A stretch of DNA of 64,000 nt, taken from Nocardia brasiliensis IFM 10847 (lineage in GTDB: Bacteria > Actinomycetota > Actinomycetes > Mycobacteriales > Mycobacteriaceae). The stretch's first letter is position 1; every line of letters starts with the position of its first letter. The notes beneath the pieces were generated by a model. The model had not been told where the DNA came from. It searched no databases and was given only the letters and a program-made list of their open reading frames with translations. This document shows positions 25,389 to 34,471 of the stretch, piece after piece. Location of the stretch: positions 62,001-126,000 of the forward strand of contig NZ_BAUA01000075.1 in assembly GCF_000710915.1 (NCBI RefSeq), in the 5' to 3' direction. A program made the translations under genes and the position numbers.

Positions 25389-26066
25389 GTGACGGTCGAC
25401 GAGGGACAGGTGCAGCGCATCGGCGCTACGGAAGCGGTCTTCCGGCGACTCAAGAGCCTGATCCAGGGCACGCAGTACGCGGTCGGCGACCGGCTGCCCG
25501 GCGAACTCGCCCTGGCCAAGGAGTTCGGCGTGAGCCGTCCCGTGGTGCGCGAGGCACTGCACGCCTGCGCCACCCTGGGGCTCACCGAAACCCACACCGG
25601 CCGAGGCACTTTCGTGATCTCCAAGAAAGAGAGCCCGCGGCTGACCTTCGCAGGTGTGCAGGCCACGGATCTCATCGAGGCCCGCCGGCTCATCGAGATT
25701 CCCGCCGCCGGGTACGCCGCCGAACGCCACACCCCGCAACAGCTGGCCCACCTGTTCACCCTCTTGACCGAACTGGCCGACGCCACCGACGCTCGCGAAT
25801 GGGTGCGCCACGACGGCGAATTGCATACGGCCATCGCGGCCGCGAGCGGAAACGCCATGCTCACGACCTTCGTCGCCGACACCCGCCGCGCGCTCGACCC
25901 GCAGTCCGAATTCCTCAATGTCACCCAGGATCGTCGCGCCGACTCCGATCGCGAACACGAGGCGATCGTGCGGGCCATCGAGGCGGGCTCGCCCGAGCAG
26001 GCACGGGCGGCGATGGCCGAGCATCTGGAGCGCGTGGCCGAGACCATCGCCCGCATCGGCGACTGA
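25389..26066 (+). CDS. FCD/GntR-family transcriptional regulator
   Basis: About 225 residues. The N-terminal winged helix shows VFRRLKSLIQGTQYAVGDRL and LAKEFGVSRPVVREALHACA; the C-terminal FCD ligand domain is helical with EARRLIEIPAAGYAAER and a metal/ligand region around VRHDGELHTAIAAASGNAML. The GTG at 25389 is favoured because a good promoter lies exactly upstream; a TTG at 25353 would fall within the -35 box. It is divergent from the permease-asparaginase-aspartase operon and is the obvious candidate to control it, perhaps sensing aspartate, asparagine or fumarate. Confidence 0.87.
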   Translation: MTVDEGQVQRIGATEAVFRRLKSLIQGTQYAVGDRLPGELALAKEFGVSRPVVREALHACATLGLTETHTGRGTFVISKKESPRLTFAGVQATDLIEARRLIEIPAAGYAAERHTPQQLAHLFTLLTELADATDAREWVRHDGELHTAIAAASGNAMLTTFVADTRRALDPQSEFLNVTQDRRADSDREHEAIVRAIEAGSPEQARAAMAEHLERVAETIARIGD

Positions 26067-26192
26067 CCGCCTACCGCCGACCGGCGGGGTAGAAACCGCA
26101 AACCGGCGGATGGTCGATCCGCCCATCGCGCCGCGACGCTGGATCCATGACCTCGGTACAGCCGTCGCAACTGACAGCGATTCCTCGATGAG

Positions 26193-27368
26193 TCAGGGCC
26201 GGCTCGGCGCCGCGGCCAGCAGGAGTTCGGGTTCGAGGCAACTGCGGCGGGTGATGAGCGCGGCGGCGCCGCGGACGACGGCGTTGCGTCCCAGCGGCGA
26301 GACGGTGAGTGTCACCGGGCGATCGGCGGCCGCTACGACGCCGGTATCGAGTTCGGCGCGAACCCCGGGCGCGAGATCGTCGAAAAACGTTGCGTAACCG
26401 CCGCCGAGCACGACGGTTGCGACATCGCAGATGTTGATCAAGGACGCGAGCGCGGTACCCAGGGCCGATCCGGCGCGGTCGACGGCGGAACGGCTGCGCG
26501 TGTCGCCCTGATCCAGGGCGCTGCGCAATGTGGCGAGTCCCGGCGTGCCCGCGGCAGCGAGAATCGCCGCCAAGCCCGCGTATTGCTCGACGCAGCCGCG
26601 GCTGCCGCACGTGCAGTCTCGGCCGCCGCGCTCGACGACGACGTGCCCGAGCTCACCGGCGAAACCGCCACCCCCGCGAAACAGGCTCCCGCCCATGACG
26701 ATTCCAGCGCCGATACCGACATCGCCGGACACGTGGACGAAGTCGTCGCCGACCAGGCGGTGCGGCCACACGTGCGCGAGGGCGGCGAGATTGGCTTCGT
26801 TGTCCACCGCCACCGCGGCTTCTCCGAGCGCGGCGGCCAAGCGGTCACCGATCCGGATTCCGTTGAGGCCGGGCACGTTCGGGGCGTCCAGGACCGTTCC
26901 GTCGCGGACGAGGCCGGGCACGGCCAGCCCGACGCCCAGCAGTTCCGCCCCCGATTCCGTCATCGCCGCGCGGACGAGCACGGCCAGCCGCTCGATTAGA
27001 TCCTCGGTCTCGCGGTGCCGGTTGTCGAGGTCGAGATGTCGTTCGAGCACGGTGGACCCGTCCAGTCGCTGCACGGTGACCCCGAGGTGGGACACGTTGA
27101 TCTCCGCGCCGATCGCCACGGGAGCAGCCGCCGAAAAGCGCAACGGCCGTGACGGCCGGCCACGGCCGGTGTTGACCACCGGGTCCTCGGTCAGAATCCG
27201 TTGCCGCAGTAGCGGTTCCACGATGCTGGCAACTGTGGCCTTGGTCCGGCCGGTGCGCTTGGCGAGCTCCGCCCGCGAGGCCGGGCCGTCGAGCACGGCC
27301 AGCAGCACCGCCCGCAGATTTTCGGTGCGCACCTGCCGCAAGTGGGCCGGGCCGGGCCGCGAGCTCAT
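26193..27368 (-). CDS. ROK-family repressor, XylR-like
   Basis: A 391-residue protein with an N-terminal winged helix (VLLAVLDGPASRAELAKRTG, TKATVASIVEPLL) followed by a ROK sugar-kinase-like domain. The ROK zinc motif CTCGSRGCVE is present, as are the ATP/sugar segments GVGLAVPGLV and GDVGIGAGIVMGGSLFRGGG. It is 58 nt downstream of xylose isomerase on the same strand, and a perfect palindrome lies just upstream of xylA. This matches the XylR arrangement in actinobacteria, where D-xylose releases the repressor from DNA. Confidence 0.85.
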   Translation of the reverse strand: MSSRPGPAHLRQVRTENLRAVLLAVLDGPASRAELAKRTGRTKATVASIVEPLLRQRILTEDPVVNTGRGRPSRPLRFSAAAPVAIGAEINVSHLGVTVQRLDGSTVLERHLDLDNRHRETEDLIERLAVLVRAAMTESGAELLGVGLAVPGLVRDGTVLDAPNVPGLNGIRIGDRLAAALGEAAVAVDNEANLAALAHVWPHRLVGDDFVHVSGDVGIGAGIVMGGSLFRGGGGFAGELGHVVVERGGRDCTCGSRGCVEQYAGLAAILAAAGTPGLATLRSALDQGDTRSRSAVDRAGSALGTALASLINICDVATVVLGGGYATFFDDLAPGVRAELDTGVVAAADRPVTLTVSPLGRNAVVRGAAALITRRSCLEPELLLAAAPSRP

Positions 27369-27426
27369 CGCCCGAGATACCGTGAGCGGGTCGCGGATTC
27401 GATCCCCGGCGACCGGTGTCGCCCGT

Positions 27427-28608
27427 TCACCGCGCGCCCAGCAGATGTTCCAACGCCAGCTGGTTCAACCGGACGAACCCGTACCCGCGCGCTCCGGCAC
27501 GAGCAGGATCGAAGTCGGCCGTAGCGGGATCCGCCAGCAGCTGTGCGTACCCCTCCCCCGCGGCCAGCGTCGGGGTGCGCAGATCGGCGACGCCTGCTAC
27601 CGACAGTGCCTGCTGTACTTCGGGATCCGCCCGGAAGGCGCTGGCGCGCTCCTTCAGCAGGAGGTAGGTGCGCATATTGGCGGCCGCCGAATCCCACACT
27701 CCGGCAATGTCTTCGGTGCGAGAGGGTTTGTAGTCGAAATGGCGCGGACCGTCGTAGGCAGGTGCGCCGTCGGGGCCGCCGTTCTCCAGCAGATCGACCA
27801 GACCGAAGGCGTTCATCAGGTCGCCGTGGCCGAATACCAGGTCCTGGTCGTACTTGATGCCACGCTGGCCGTTGAGATCGATGTGGAACAGCTTGCCCTG
27901 CCACAGCGCCTGCGCGATCCCGTGCGCGAAGTTCAATCCCGCCATCTGTTCGTGCCCCACTTCGGGATTCACGCCGACCAGCTCGGAATGGTCGAGGGTG
28001 GTGATGAACGCGAGCGCGTGCCCGACGGTCGGCAGCAGAATGTCCCCGCGCGGCTCATTGGGTTTGGGCTCCAGCGCGAAGCGCAGGTCATAGCCGCGGT
28101 CGCGCACGAATTCGGTGAGCAGGTTCAGGCTTTCGCGATAGCGGTCGAGCGCCGCCCGCACGTCCTTCGCGCTGTCGTACTCCGCGCCCTCGCGACCGCC
28201 CCACAGCACGTAGGTCCGCGCACCGATGTCGGCGGCCAGCTCGACGTTGTGCAGCACCTTGCGCAGCGCGAACCTGCGCACACTGCGGTCGTTGCTGGTG
28301 AAGCCGCCGTCCTTGAATACCGGATGAGTGAACAGGTTGGTGGTGACCATCGGCACGACCATTCCGGTGTCGGCCAGCGCCGTGCGTAGCCGGTCGATGC
28401 GACGCTGCCGTTCGGCGGCGGTACACCCGAACGGGAACAGGTCGTCGTCGTGGAAGCTCAGGCCGTAGGCCCCGAGCTCAGCGAGCCGATGCACCGCCTC
28501 GACCGCGTCCAATTCCGGCCGGGTGGCGTCTCCGAACGGATCCCTCCCCTGCCAGCCCACGGTCCACAACCCGAACGAGAACTTGTCCACAGCAGTCGGC
28601 TTCGCCAT
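27427..28608 (-). CDS. xylA: Xylose isomerase
   Basis: Interconverts D-xylose and D-xylulose with two divalent metals. The 393-residue enzyme is the short (class I) actinobacterial form. Catalytic His is in GLSFHDDDLFPFG, and metal ligands are in FALEPKPNEPRGD and NPEVGHEQMAGLNF; WGGREGAEYDSAKD is also typical. The ATG at 28608 is preferred (AGGA six bases before it); another ATG at 28614 is in frame. A GTTCAA-GTA-TTGAAC palindrome lies 16 nt upstream of the start. A ROK repressor follows. No xylulokinase or sugar transporter gene is adjacent, so the second step must be coded elsewhere. Confidence 0.95.
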   Translation of the reverse strand: MAKPTAVDKFSFGLWTVGWQGRDPFGDATRPELDAVEAVHRLAELGAYGLSFHDDDLFPFGCTAAERQRRIDRLRTALADTGMVVPMVTTNLFTHPVFKDGGFTSNDRSVRRFALRKVLHNVELAADIGARTYVLWGGREGAEYDSAKDVRAALDRYRESLNLLTEFVRDRGYDLRFALEPKPNEPRGDILLPTVGHALAFITTLDHSELVGVNPEVGHEQMAGLNFAHGIAQALWQGKLFHIDLNGQRGIKYDQDLVFGHGDLMNAFGLVDLLENGGPDGAPAYDGPRHFDYKPSRTEDIAGVWDSAAANMRTYLLLKERASAFRADPEVQQALSVAGVADLRTPTLAAGEGYAQLLADPATADFDPARAGARGYGFVRLNQLALEHLLGAR

Positions 28609-28623
28609 ATTCATTCCTATTTT

Positions 28624-28638
28624 GTTCAAGTATTGAAC
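28624..28638. promoter_or_regulatory. Palindromic operator upstream of xylA
   Basis: GTTCAA GTA TTGAAC, a perfect inverted repeat with a 3-base centre, located 16 nt upstream of the xylA start codon. The neighbouring ROK repressor is the likely ligand. A protein bound here would block the promoter or early transcript. Confidence 0.65.
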
Positions 28639-28792
28639 TAAGTGTACTGCCCACCGTGCCGGCGGATGGATCTGATCGGTCAATCGATCGCGCCGGTACT
28701 ACCGCGATAGCCCTACCCGCGGACCGGCCGACGCGGGCATTCCCCACATGAGTGCATTGACGTGGTTTGTCACCACGGCGGAGCCTTGTCGC

Positions 28793-29353
28793 ATGAACTA
28801 CAAGCCGCTGCTTTTCGGCGTCATTGCCGCCGCTCTGTTGATTCCTGCGGCGCCGGCGAGCGCCGCCGAACCCATCTATTCCTCAGGGACTTTCGAGCCC
28901 TGGCGGGACGGCGCCGTCGCCGTCACCTACGACCAGAAGCTAGCCCCCGCCGGCAGTCGTGCCATGGTCGTCGCCGTCAACGATGACGAGAAGACCACGG
29001 CCGTCCTGCTCGTCAGCGGGCTGCTCCCCAACCGCGTCTACGGCTCGCACGCGCACCTGAAGCCGTGTGGCGCCAAGCCGGCTGATTCCGGTTTCCACTA
29101 CCAGAATGTGCAAGACCCGAACGCCAAGGACACCATGTCCATGGACGCCCGATATGCCAACCCGCAGAACGAACTCTGGCTCGACTTCACCACCGACAAG
29201 GACGGCAAGGCCGCGCAGATCGCCACCGTCGAATGGCCCTTCCGCAAGGGACAGCCCGCCTCGATCGTCTTGCACGAGAAGCGAACCGACACCACCGACG
29301 GCAACGCGGGCATGGCAGGCGCGCGGGTCGCCTGCTTGAGTGTCCGCCACTAG
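28793..29353 (+). CDS. Secreted superoxide dismutase SodC-like protein, apparently copper-only
   Basis: About 186 residues from the ATG at 28793, with a signal peptide (LLFGVIAAALLIPAAPASA, cleavage after ASA). The Cu/Zn-SOD fold is indicated by YGSHAHLKPCG (two Cu-ligand His and a disulphide Cys), GFHYQNVQ (bridging His), IVLHEKR (fourth Cu His) and GNAGMAGARVACL (active-site Arg and second Cys). The loop that normally carries the zinc His ligands has none, matching Cu-only SODs such as mycobacterial SodC. It would detoxify superoxide at the cell surface. No lipobox Cys is present after the signal. Confidence 0.8.
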   Translation: MNYKPLLFGVIAAALLIPAAPASAAEPIYSSGTFEPWRDGAVAVTYDQKLAPAGSRAMVVAVNDDEKTTAVLLVSGLLPNRVYGSHAHLKPCGAKPADSGFHYQNVQDPNAKDTMSMDARYANPQNELWLDFTTDKDGKAAQIATVEWPFRKGQPASIVLHEKRTDTTDGNAGMAGARVACLSVRH

Positions 29354-29771
29354 TCACTCGTTCACCTGGACGTCCGGACGGTCATGCTCGCCCTGGAGCT
29401 GATGGGACTCCGCGCTCGCGGGAATCCCACTTCAGTCAGCGGTGCGCCGCCGCGCCCGTGCAGGCGGACGCGGCGGCGACCAGCGTGAGCCCGGCAACAC
29501 GAAAGGGCTCGCCGACGAGCTACCCACACCCCGCCACGCCAAACAAACGGGGCATGCTCGCCTGCGCCGAGGCATCGGGGATCGCCCTCGGTCGCCGTCC
29601 GACCGAATGGGAATCGCCGGCTTCGGGACGGGCCGAAGGGCAGCCCACACTCGCGGGTCGCTCGAAGTTCGCACACGCCAACGTGTTTCGCCGGACATTG
29701 CACGCGTGGCCGACGCGGGCGTGCACAGCCGCTGTGCCCTCCGGCCCTGTTCGGAGTTCACTGTCGCGGTC
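29354..29771. other. Intergenic region between convergent genes
   Basis: About 420 bases between the SOD-like gene and the hydrolase, which converge. Open frames here have arginine/proline-rich translations and no recognisable domain. GAGCCC and GGGCTC near 29486-29510 can form a small hairpin that may act as a terminator. Confidence 0.35.
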
Positions 29772-30650
29772 TCAGGTGCGTGGGTCTGTCTGCCGGAGGT
29801 GTTCGAGGACGAGGCTGCGAACAGGTTCGACGTCGGCCAGGAGGCCGTGCCCCGCACCGGGGAGAATCACCGTGCGCGCCCCGGCACGCCGCGCGACCTC
29901 CGCGGCCGCCACCGAATCGTGCACCTGGCTCGCCCCGGCCAGGGCGACGAGGGTCGGGACCGGCAGGTGCGGCAGCCCGTCCGGCAGGTGGGGATGAACG
30001 ATCGGCGAGGCCGGGAAGTGCGCGGCTCCGCGCGCGAGCAGGTCGAGGTACGCCTCCACGTGCGCGGGCCCGCTGCCGGGAGGGCCCGGTGCGAGCATCG
30101 CGCGGGCATCCTCGAACGTAGGGTGCGGGTCGCGGTTGCGACCCAACTCCTCGAACTCGGGGCTGAGCCCGGCGAAGACCAGCGGCGGATCGAGCAGGAC
30201 CAGTCGCCGAACCCGCTCGGGATGGGCGAGCGCGAACCGGAACGCGAGGTGCCCGCCCAGCGACTGGCCGCACAGGTCGGCGGCGCGTAGCCCGAGCAGA
30301 TCGAACGTTTCCGCGAGCCAGTCCACGAGATCGTCCATGCTGTTCACGGCCGCGCCGGTGTGTCGACTGCGGCCCGGCTCGCCGATGGTGTCGACGGCCA
30401 GCACGTGATGCTCCTCGGCCAGCGAACCGATGACCGGATACCACATTCCGGCCGTCCCGCTGTATCCATGGAGCAGGACCAGCGACGGCGCCGCGGTCGA
30501 ACCTGCGGACGTGACTCGTGTCGTTCCGTACCGACCCGGAAGATCTACCGTCTCGGCCGGTACCGGCCAAAACGTCATCACCGCGTCGTAGGCCGCGAAA
30601 TATTCTGCTTCCAGCTCGGGAGTGGCGAACACCCCTGGTCGACTCGTCAT
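29772..30650 (-). CDS. Alpha/beta hydrolase
   Basis: A 292-residue alpha/beta-hydrolase-fold protein. The oxyanion segment is VLLHGYSGTAGMW, the nucleophile elbow is DLCGQSLGGHLAFR and the catalytic His lies in LPGAGHGLL near the C-terminus. No signal peptide, so probably cytosolic. The ATG at 30650 has AAAGGGG upstream. The AraC-family regulator gene 143 nt upstream is on the same strand and may control it. The substrate (an ester or a C-C bond) cannot be told. Confidence 0.85.
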   Translation of the reverse strand: MTSRPGVFATPELEAEYFAAYDAVMTFWPVPAETVDLPGRYGTTRVTSAGSTAAPSLVLLHGYSGTAGMWYPVIGSLAEEHHVLAVDTIGEPGRSRHTGAAVNSMDDLVDWLAETFDLLGLRAADLCGQSLGGHLAFRFALAHPERVRRLVLLDPPLVFAGLSPEFEELGRNRDPHPTFEDARAMLAPGPPGSGPAHVEAYLDLLARGAAHFPASPIVHPHLPDGLPHLPVPTLVALAGASQVHDSVAAAEVARRAGARTVILPGAGHGLLADVEPVRSLVLEHLRQTDPRT

Positions 30651-30792
30651 CTTTCGATACCCCTTTCCAAGTCAACTGTATTATGTCACTTGTATGGAAA
30701 CGAAGGAAAGGGGGTGCCTGCCGAAATGCGCAACGTTCCAAGCCAGTTCGGTGGAGACCGCCAACGAGCCAGCTGACCCGTGGCGGGGTCGG

Positions 30793-31764
30793 TTACCGAC
30801 GGGCCGCGGTGTCGGACGGCAGTTCGCCGAAGCGGTCCCGGTAGTCGCCGGCGAACCGGCCGAGATGAGCTATCCCCCATCGGTAGGCGATCGCGCCGAC
30901 TTGGTCGGTGGACCCGAGGATGTCCGCGCGGATCCGTTCGAGGCGCAGGTTGCGGATGTACGCCATGGGCGTCACGCCGATCCGGTCGCGAAAGGCGCCG
31001 GTGAGGGTCCGCGGGCTGCAGTCGGCGGCCGCGGCGATCTCGCGGAGGCCGAGCTGCTCGGTGAGGTTCGCTTCGATGAACGCCAGCGCCGCGCGCAATG
31101 CGCGGGGATATGCGGGCTGCGGACCGTCCAGCAATTCGCCGGTGTGCGAATGCGGTTGAGCCAGCAGCAGTGCGGTGACGATGCTCCGTAACTGACTGCG
31201 TTGCAGTTCCACGCGCTGGAACAGCGGATCACCCGAGTCCAACTGCGCCAGTAGCGAATACACGAGCAGCCGCACCGCCTGTCCCTTCGGCTTGCCCAGA
31301 TCGAGGGCGAAGTCGAACCGCACCGTCGACAGCGGCGGGTGTCCGGTCAGGGCGGTGAGTTCCTGGTCGACCAGCGCGGCGTCGATCCGCAGGCCCAGAA
31401 ATCGCGTCGCGCTTCCCAGCGGACGCAACTCTTGGGTGTCACCGGGATTCACCACTCCCGCCGTCGACGAGTCGAGGACCGCACGCAGTCTTGCGCGCGA
31501 TGCCGAGATCGCACCGGAGACACCGATATTGACGAAGTAGGACCGGCGCCCGGCCGCGCTGTCGACGCGCACGTCGAGCGGCGAGGCGAAGTAACCCACC
31601 GCGAAATCGGGCGCGGTGACGCCGCGCACCTCGTGCTCACCCTCGCGCAGGTCGGCCAAGGGCGAGGTGATGATCGATCCGCCGAACAAACGGGTGGCCG
31701 CGTTGAGCAGATCGACCGGGTTCCGCGAACTCGTGATGCGGAAATCGCGCAGCGGCGCAGTCAT
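30793..31764 (-). CDS. AraC-family transcriptional regulator
   Basis: A 323-residue regulator with an N-terminal AraC-type ligand/dimerisation domain (PLDVRVDSAAGRRSYFVNIG) and a C-terminal double helix-turn-helix (LGLREIAAAADCSPRTLTGA; FRDRIGVTPMAYIRNLRLER). The ATG at 31764 follows GGGAGGTG; the frame extends to 31797. It is flanked by an alpha/beta hydrolase downstream and a flavin monooxygenase upstream, all on the minus strand, suggesting a small oxidative catabolic unit. Confidence 0.87.
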   Translation of the reverse strand: MTAPLRDFRITSSRNPVDLLNAATRLFGGSIITSPLADLREGEHEVRGVTAPDFAVGYFASPLDVRVDSAAGRRSYFVNIGVSGAISASRARLRAVLDSSTAGVVNPGDTQELRPLGSATRFLGLRIDAALVDQELTALTGHPPLSTVRFDFALDLGKPKGQAVRLLVYSLLAQLDSGDPLFQRVELQRSQLRSIVTALLLAQPHSHTGELLDGPQPAYPRALRAALAFIEANLTEQLGLREIAAAADCSPRTLTGAFRDRIGVTPMAYIRNLRLERIRADILGSTDQVGAIAYRWGIAHLGRFAGDYRDRFGELPSDTAARR

Positions 31765-31877
31765 AACATTCACCTCCCTCGGGAGGACCCACGCCACCTC
31801 TGGTGCGGCCGACTCCGACGATCAGTATGCCAACACCTGGCGCGCGGTCGCGATGACGACGGTGCATGCGGGTTGGC

Positions 31878-33005
31878 TCACGCGGATTCGGCGAGCTGCC
31901 GGTGACCGGCCTCGATCAGCGGATATGCCTCGTGGTGGCGCTGCTGCTGCTCCAAACCCGAGATCGTCACCGAGGTGTGGACCAGCGCACGGCACCGTGA
32001 CGCACGCCGGTCGACGAAGGCCGCCAGCCCGGCGCCGACCGTCGCATGCCGAGTCAGTTCTTCGGCCGCCACCAAGCCGTCCTCGATGGCAAGCGCTGCG
32101 CCGCTGGCCATTTGCGGAGCCGGGGCGTGCGCGGCGTCGCCGATGACGACACCGTTCCCGCGGTGCCACGCGCCGGTCAGCACGGCGGTCCGGACCGGGC
32201 GGCGCACGACCGAATCGGACGCGGACACCAGAGGCCGGAGCTGCGTGACCCGGCCCGGGAAGACTGCCAGCAGCTCAGCCAGTCGCTGCGCGAGTTCGGC
32301 CTCGGGCAGGACGCTCGGCGGCACCCCGTTCTCGGTCAGGAACACATACGCCAGGCGATCCGAGATGGGCACGAGCCCCGCGGTATCGAGCGGCCCGGCG
32401 AACTGGTGAATACCGTTGGCCCACAGCGGACGCGGCACCAGCGCCCGCCACACCATCTGGCCCAGGTAGTCGATCGAGGTCCGCAGACCGAGCAGCTCGC
32501 GCACCGACGAGCGAATTCCGTCCGCACCGACCAGCAGCGCGACCCGGCGGTCCGTGCCGTCCGACATCCGCACCTCGACCCGGCCAGCCGCCTGCCGCAC
32601 CGCCGTCACGGTCGAGCCGTGATGGATCGCCGCCCCGCGCCGTTCAGCATTCATGTACAGAATGCGGTGCAGCGCAGCACGGGAGATGCCGAGCATCGCC
32701 GGTCGCTGCTCGCCGATCAGCCGCGGCAGTTCCACCTGCTCGGCAGACCTGCCCTCGACGTCGACATGGATAATCGCGCTCATCCCATAGCCTTCGGACA
32801 GACACGCGTCGACCAGGCCCAGTTCCGCGAGCGCCCGCAGCGACGGGCCGGTCAGACACAAGCCCCACCCCGCGGTCGATCGATCCGGATGGGCCTCGGC
32901 AACCTCCACCCGCCACCCCGTGCGCGCCAACGCGATGGCCGCCGTCAGACCCGCAATCCCCGCACCCACGACCAGCACCGACCGGGAACCGTCTTGACTG
33001 TCCAT
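31878..33005 (-). CDS. FAD-dependent monooxygenase (PHBH/UbiH class)
   Basis: A 375-residue group A flavin hydroxylase. The FAD dinucleotide fold is VLVVGAGIAGLTAAIAL near residue 10, the DG motif is VALLVGADGIRSSVRELL and the GD motif is GVVIGDAAHAPAPQMASGAA. The order and spacing match aromatic or polyketide hydroxylases. The ATG at 33005 is preceded by AGGAGGCGGAT. An AraC regulator and a hydrolase lie downstream on the same strand. Substrate unknown; probably an aromatic or polycyclic compound. Confidence 0.87.
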   Translation of the reverse strand: MDSQDGSRSVLVVGAGIAGLTAAIALARTGWRVEVAEAHPDRSTAGWGLCLTGPSLRALAELGLVDACLSEGYGMSAIIHVDVEGRSAEQVELPRLIGEQRPAMLGISRAALHRILYMNAERRGAAIHHGSTVTAVRQAAGRVEVRMSDGTDRRVALLVGADGIRSSVRELLGLRTSIDYLGQMVWRALVPRPLWANGIHQFAGPLDTAGLVPISDRLAYVFLTENGVPPSVLPEAELAQRLAELLAVFPGRVTQLRPLVSASDSVVRRPVRTAVLTGAWHRGNGVVIGDAAHAPAPQMASGAALAIEDGLVAAEELTRHATVGAGLAAFVDRRASRCRALVHTSVTISGLEQQQRHHEAYPLIEAGHRQLAESA

Positions 33006-33283
33006 ATCCGCCTCCTGCACAACCGATTTCGCAGGAACAGTAGGAGACGTGCCGCACCCGCCTTATCCGGATCGAGCAGCAATCCTCCGCTCCCGGCAAG
33101 GATTCCGGACGAACATCGCTGCAACACCCTGAAGTCCACCTGAGTGCCGGGCAGTGCCCACTCCGAGAACGTTTCTCGGGTTCCACGCCATCTCAGGTCG
33201 GCCGTCGCGTACCAGAGCACAGCGAAGATGACCTATGGCGTTCGACATCCGATACCGCTGAGTCGGCCCGACACAGCCACGAG

Positions 33284-34471
33284 TCAACTGACATCGGCTT
33301 CGATATTCAGGTACACCAACAGATCGCGAGGCAGGCCATGGGTGTCGTGCAGATAGCGGTAGTCGTCCTCGGTCAAGAGACGTCCGGTGAAACGGCTGTG
33401 GGACAATATCTTTCGTCCCCGCTGGAGCAGCCGGACGAATTTGCGTTCCTCGTCGAGCAGGACGGCACGCACATCGTGTGGGTGAACAGATTGCCGGAAG
33501 TGCCCGAGGGTGTGTTCGATCAGCTCAATCGGTAGATCGGACAGGGTTCGGGTCGGATCGTCGCGCCACAGCGTGGTCAGGACGCGGCGGATCAAACGGC
33601 GGAGTACGTACCCGCGGCCGGACGGGGAGGGAGTGACCCGATCGCCGAGGACAACAATGCTGGATCGCAAATGGTCGGACAGCAATCGCAGCGACCTTTC
33701 GTCCAGCGGGCCCCAAAGTCGGGGCAGAGTGTTCAGCCAGGGCAGGAAGACGTCGATCTCGAAGACGGACCGCGTGTTTCGCAGGATGCGCACCAGCCGT
33801 TCCAGACCCAGCCCGGTGTCGATGCCAGGACGGCGCAACGGTTCGAGGATGCCGTCGGGATGCCGGAAGTATCGCATCATGACGTGATTCCACACTTCCA
33901 CCCACCGGTCATCGGATGTCGGTGTGCCCTGCGGCATTTCGTCGCCCGTCCAGACGAAAATCTCGGCATCGGGTCCGCAGAGTCCGGTCGGGCCGTTGGA
34001 CCACCAGTTCTCGTCGGTGGTCGGCTTCACCGGTAAGCCCAGTTCATCGCATGTGCGCCACGACTCGCGGTCAGGCTCGACCTGTTCGTCACCGCCGAAC
34101 ACGGTCACGTGCATCCGGCTGGGCTCGATACCGAAACCGTCACGCAGCAGCTCGAATCCCCAGCGCAGGCTTTGCGAGCCGCCGTAGTCCCCGAGTGACC
34201 AGGACCCGAGCATCTCGAACACGGTGAGGTGAGTATCGTCACCGACCTCCTCGAGATCGGTGGTGCGCAAGCAGCGTTGCAGGCCGGTGAGCCGCTGGCC
34301 CAGCGGGTGGGGTCTGCCCAGCAGGTATGGAGTCAGCGGGTGCATTCCGGAGGTTGTGAACAGCACCGGATCCCCCGGCGAGGGAATGAGCGATCCGCCC
34401 GGCGTGCGTTCGTGCCCGCGTTCGCGGAAGTAGTCGAGGAAGGTTTGCACAGTCTGGTCTGTGGTGATCAT
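33284..34471 (-). CDS. Alanyl-tRNA synthetase-like protein, catalytic part only
   Basis: 395 residues homologous to the class II catalytic domain of AlaRS. Recognisable blocks are RTTDLEEVGDDTHLTVFEML followed by GSWSLGDYGG, then NGPTGLCGPDAEIFVWTGDE, GIDTGLGLERLVRIL, and SDHLRSSIVVLGDRVTPSPS followed by GRGYVLRRLIRRVL. Normal AlaRS is about 880 residues; this protein stops before the editing domain (no HxxxH) and lacks C-Ala. The ATG at 34471 follows GGAG at 8 nt. Housekeeping AlaRS must be elsewhere, so this is a paralogue that could activate alanine or another amino acid for a non-translational use, or charge a special tRNA. Context gives no pathway. Confidence 0.78.
   Translation of the reverse strand: MITTDQTVQTFLDYFRERGHERTPGGSLIPSPGDPVLFTTSGMHPLTPYLLGRPHPLGQRLTGLQRCLRTTDLEEVGDDTHLTVFEMLGSWSLGDYGGSQSLRWGFELLRDGFGIEPSRMHVTVFGGDEQVEPDRESWRTCDELGLPVKPTTDENWWSNGPTGLCGPDAEIFVWTGDEMPQGTPTSDDRWVEVWNHVMMRYFRHPDGILEPLRRPGIDTGLGLERLVRILRNTRSVFEIDVFLPWLNTLPRLWGPLDERSLRLLSDHLRSSIVVLGDRVTPSPSGRGYVLRRLIRRVLTTLWRDDPTRTLSDLPIELIEHTLGHFRQSVHPHDVRAVLLDEERKFVRLLQRGRKILSHSRFTGRLLTEDDYRYLHDTHGLPRDLLVYLNIEADVS

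Noticed and set aside
29442..30290. A 282-codon plus-strand frame across an intergenic region
   Set aside because: More than half lies opposite the alpha/beta hydrolase and the rest is arginine-rich without any domain.
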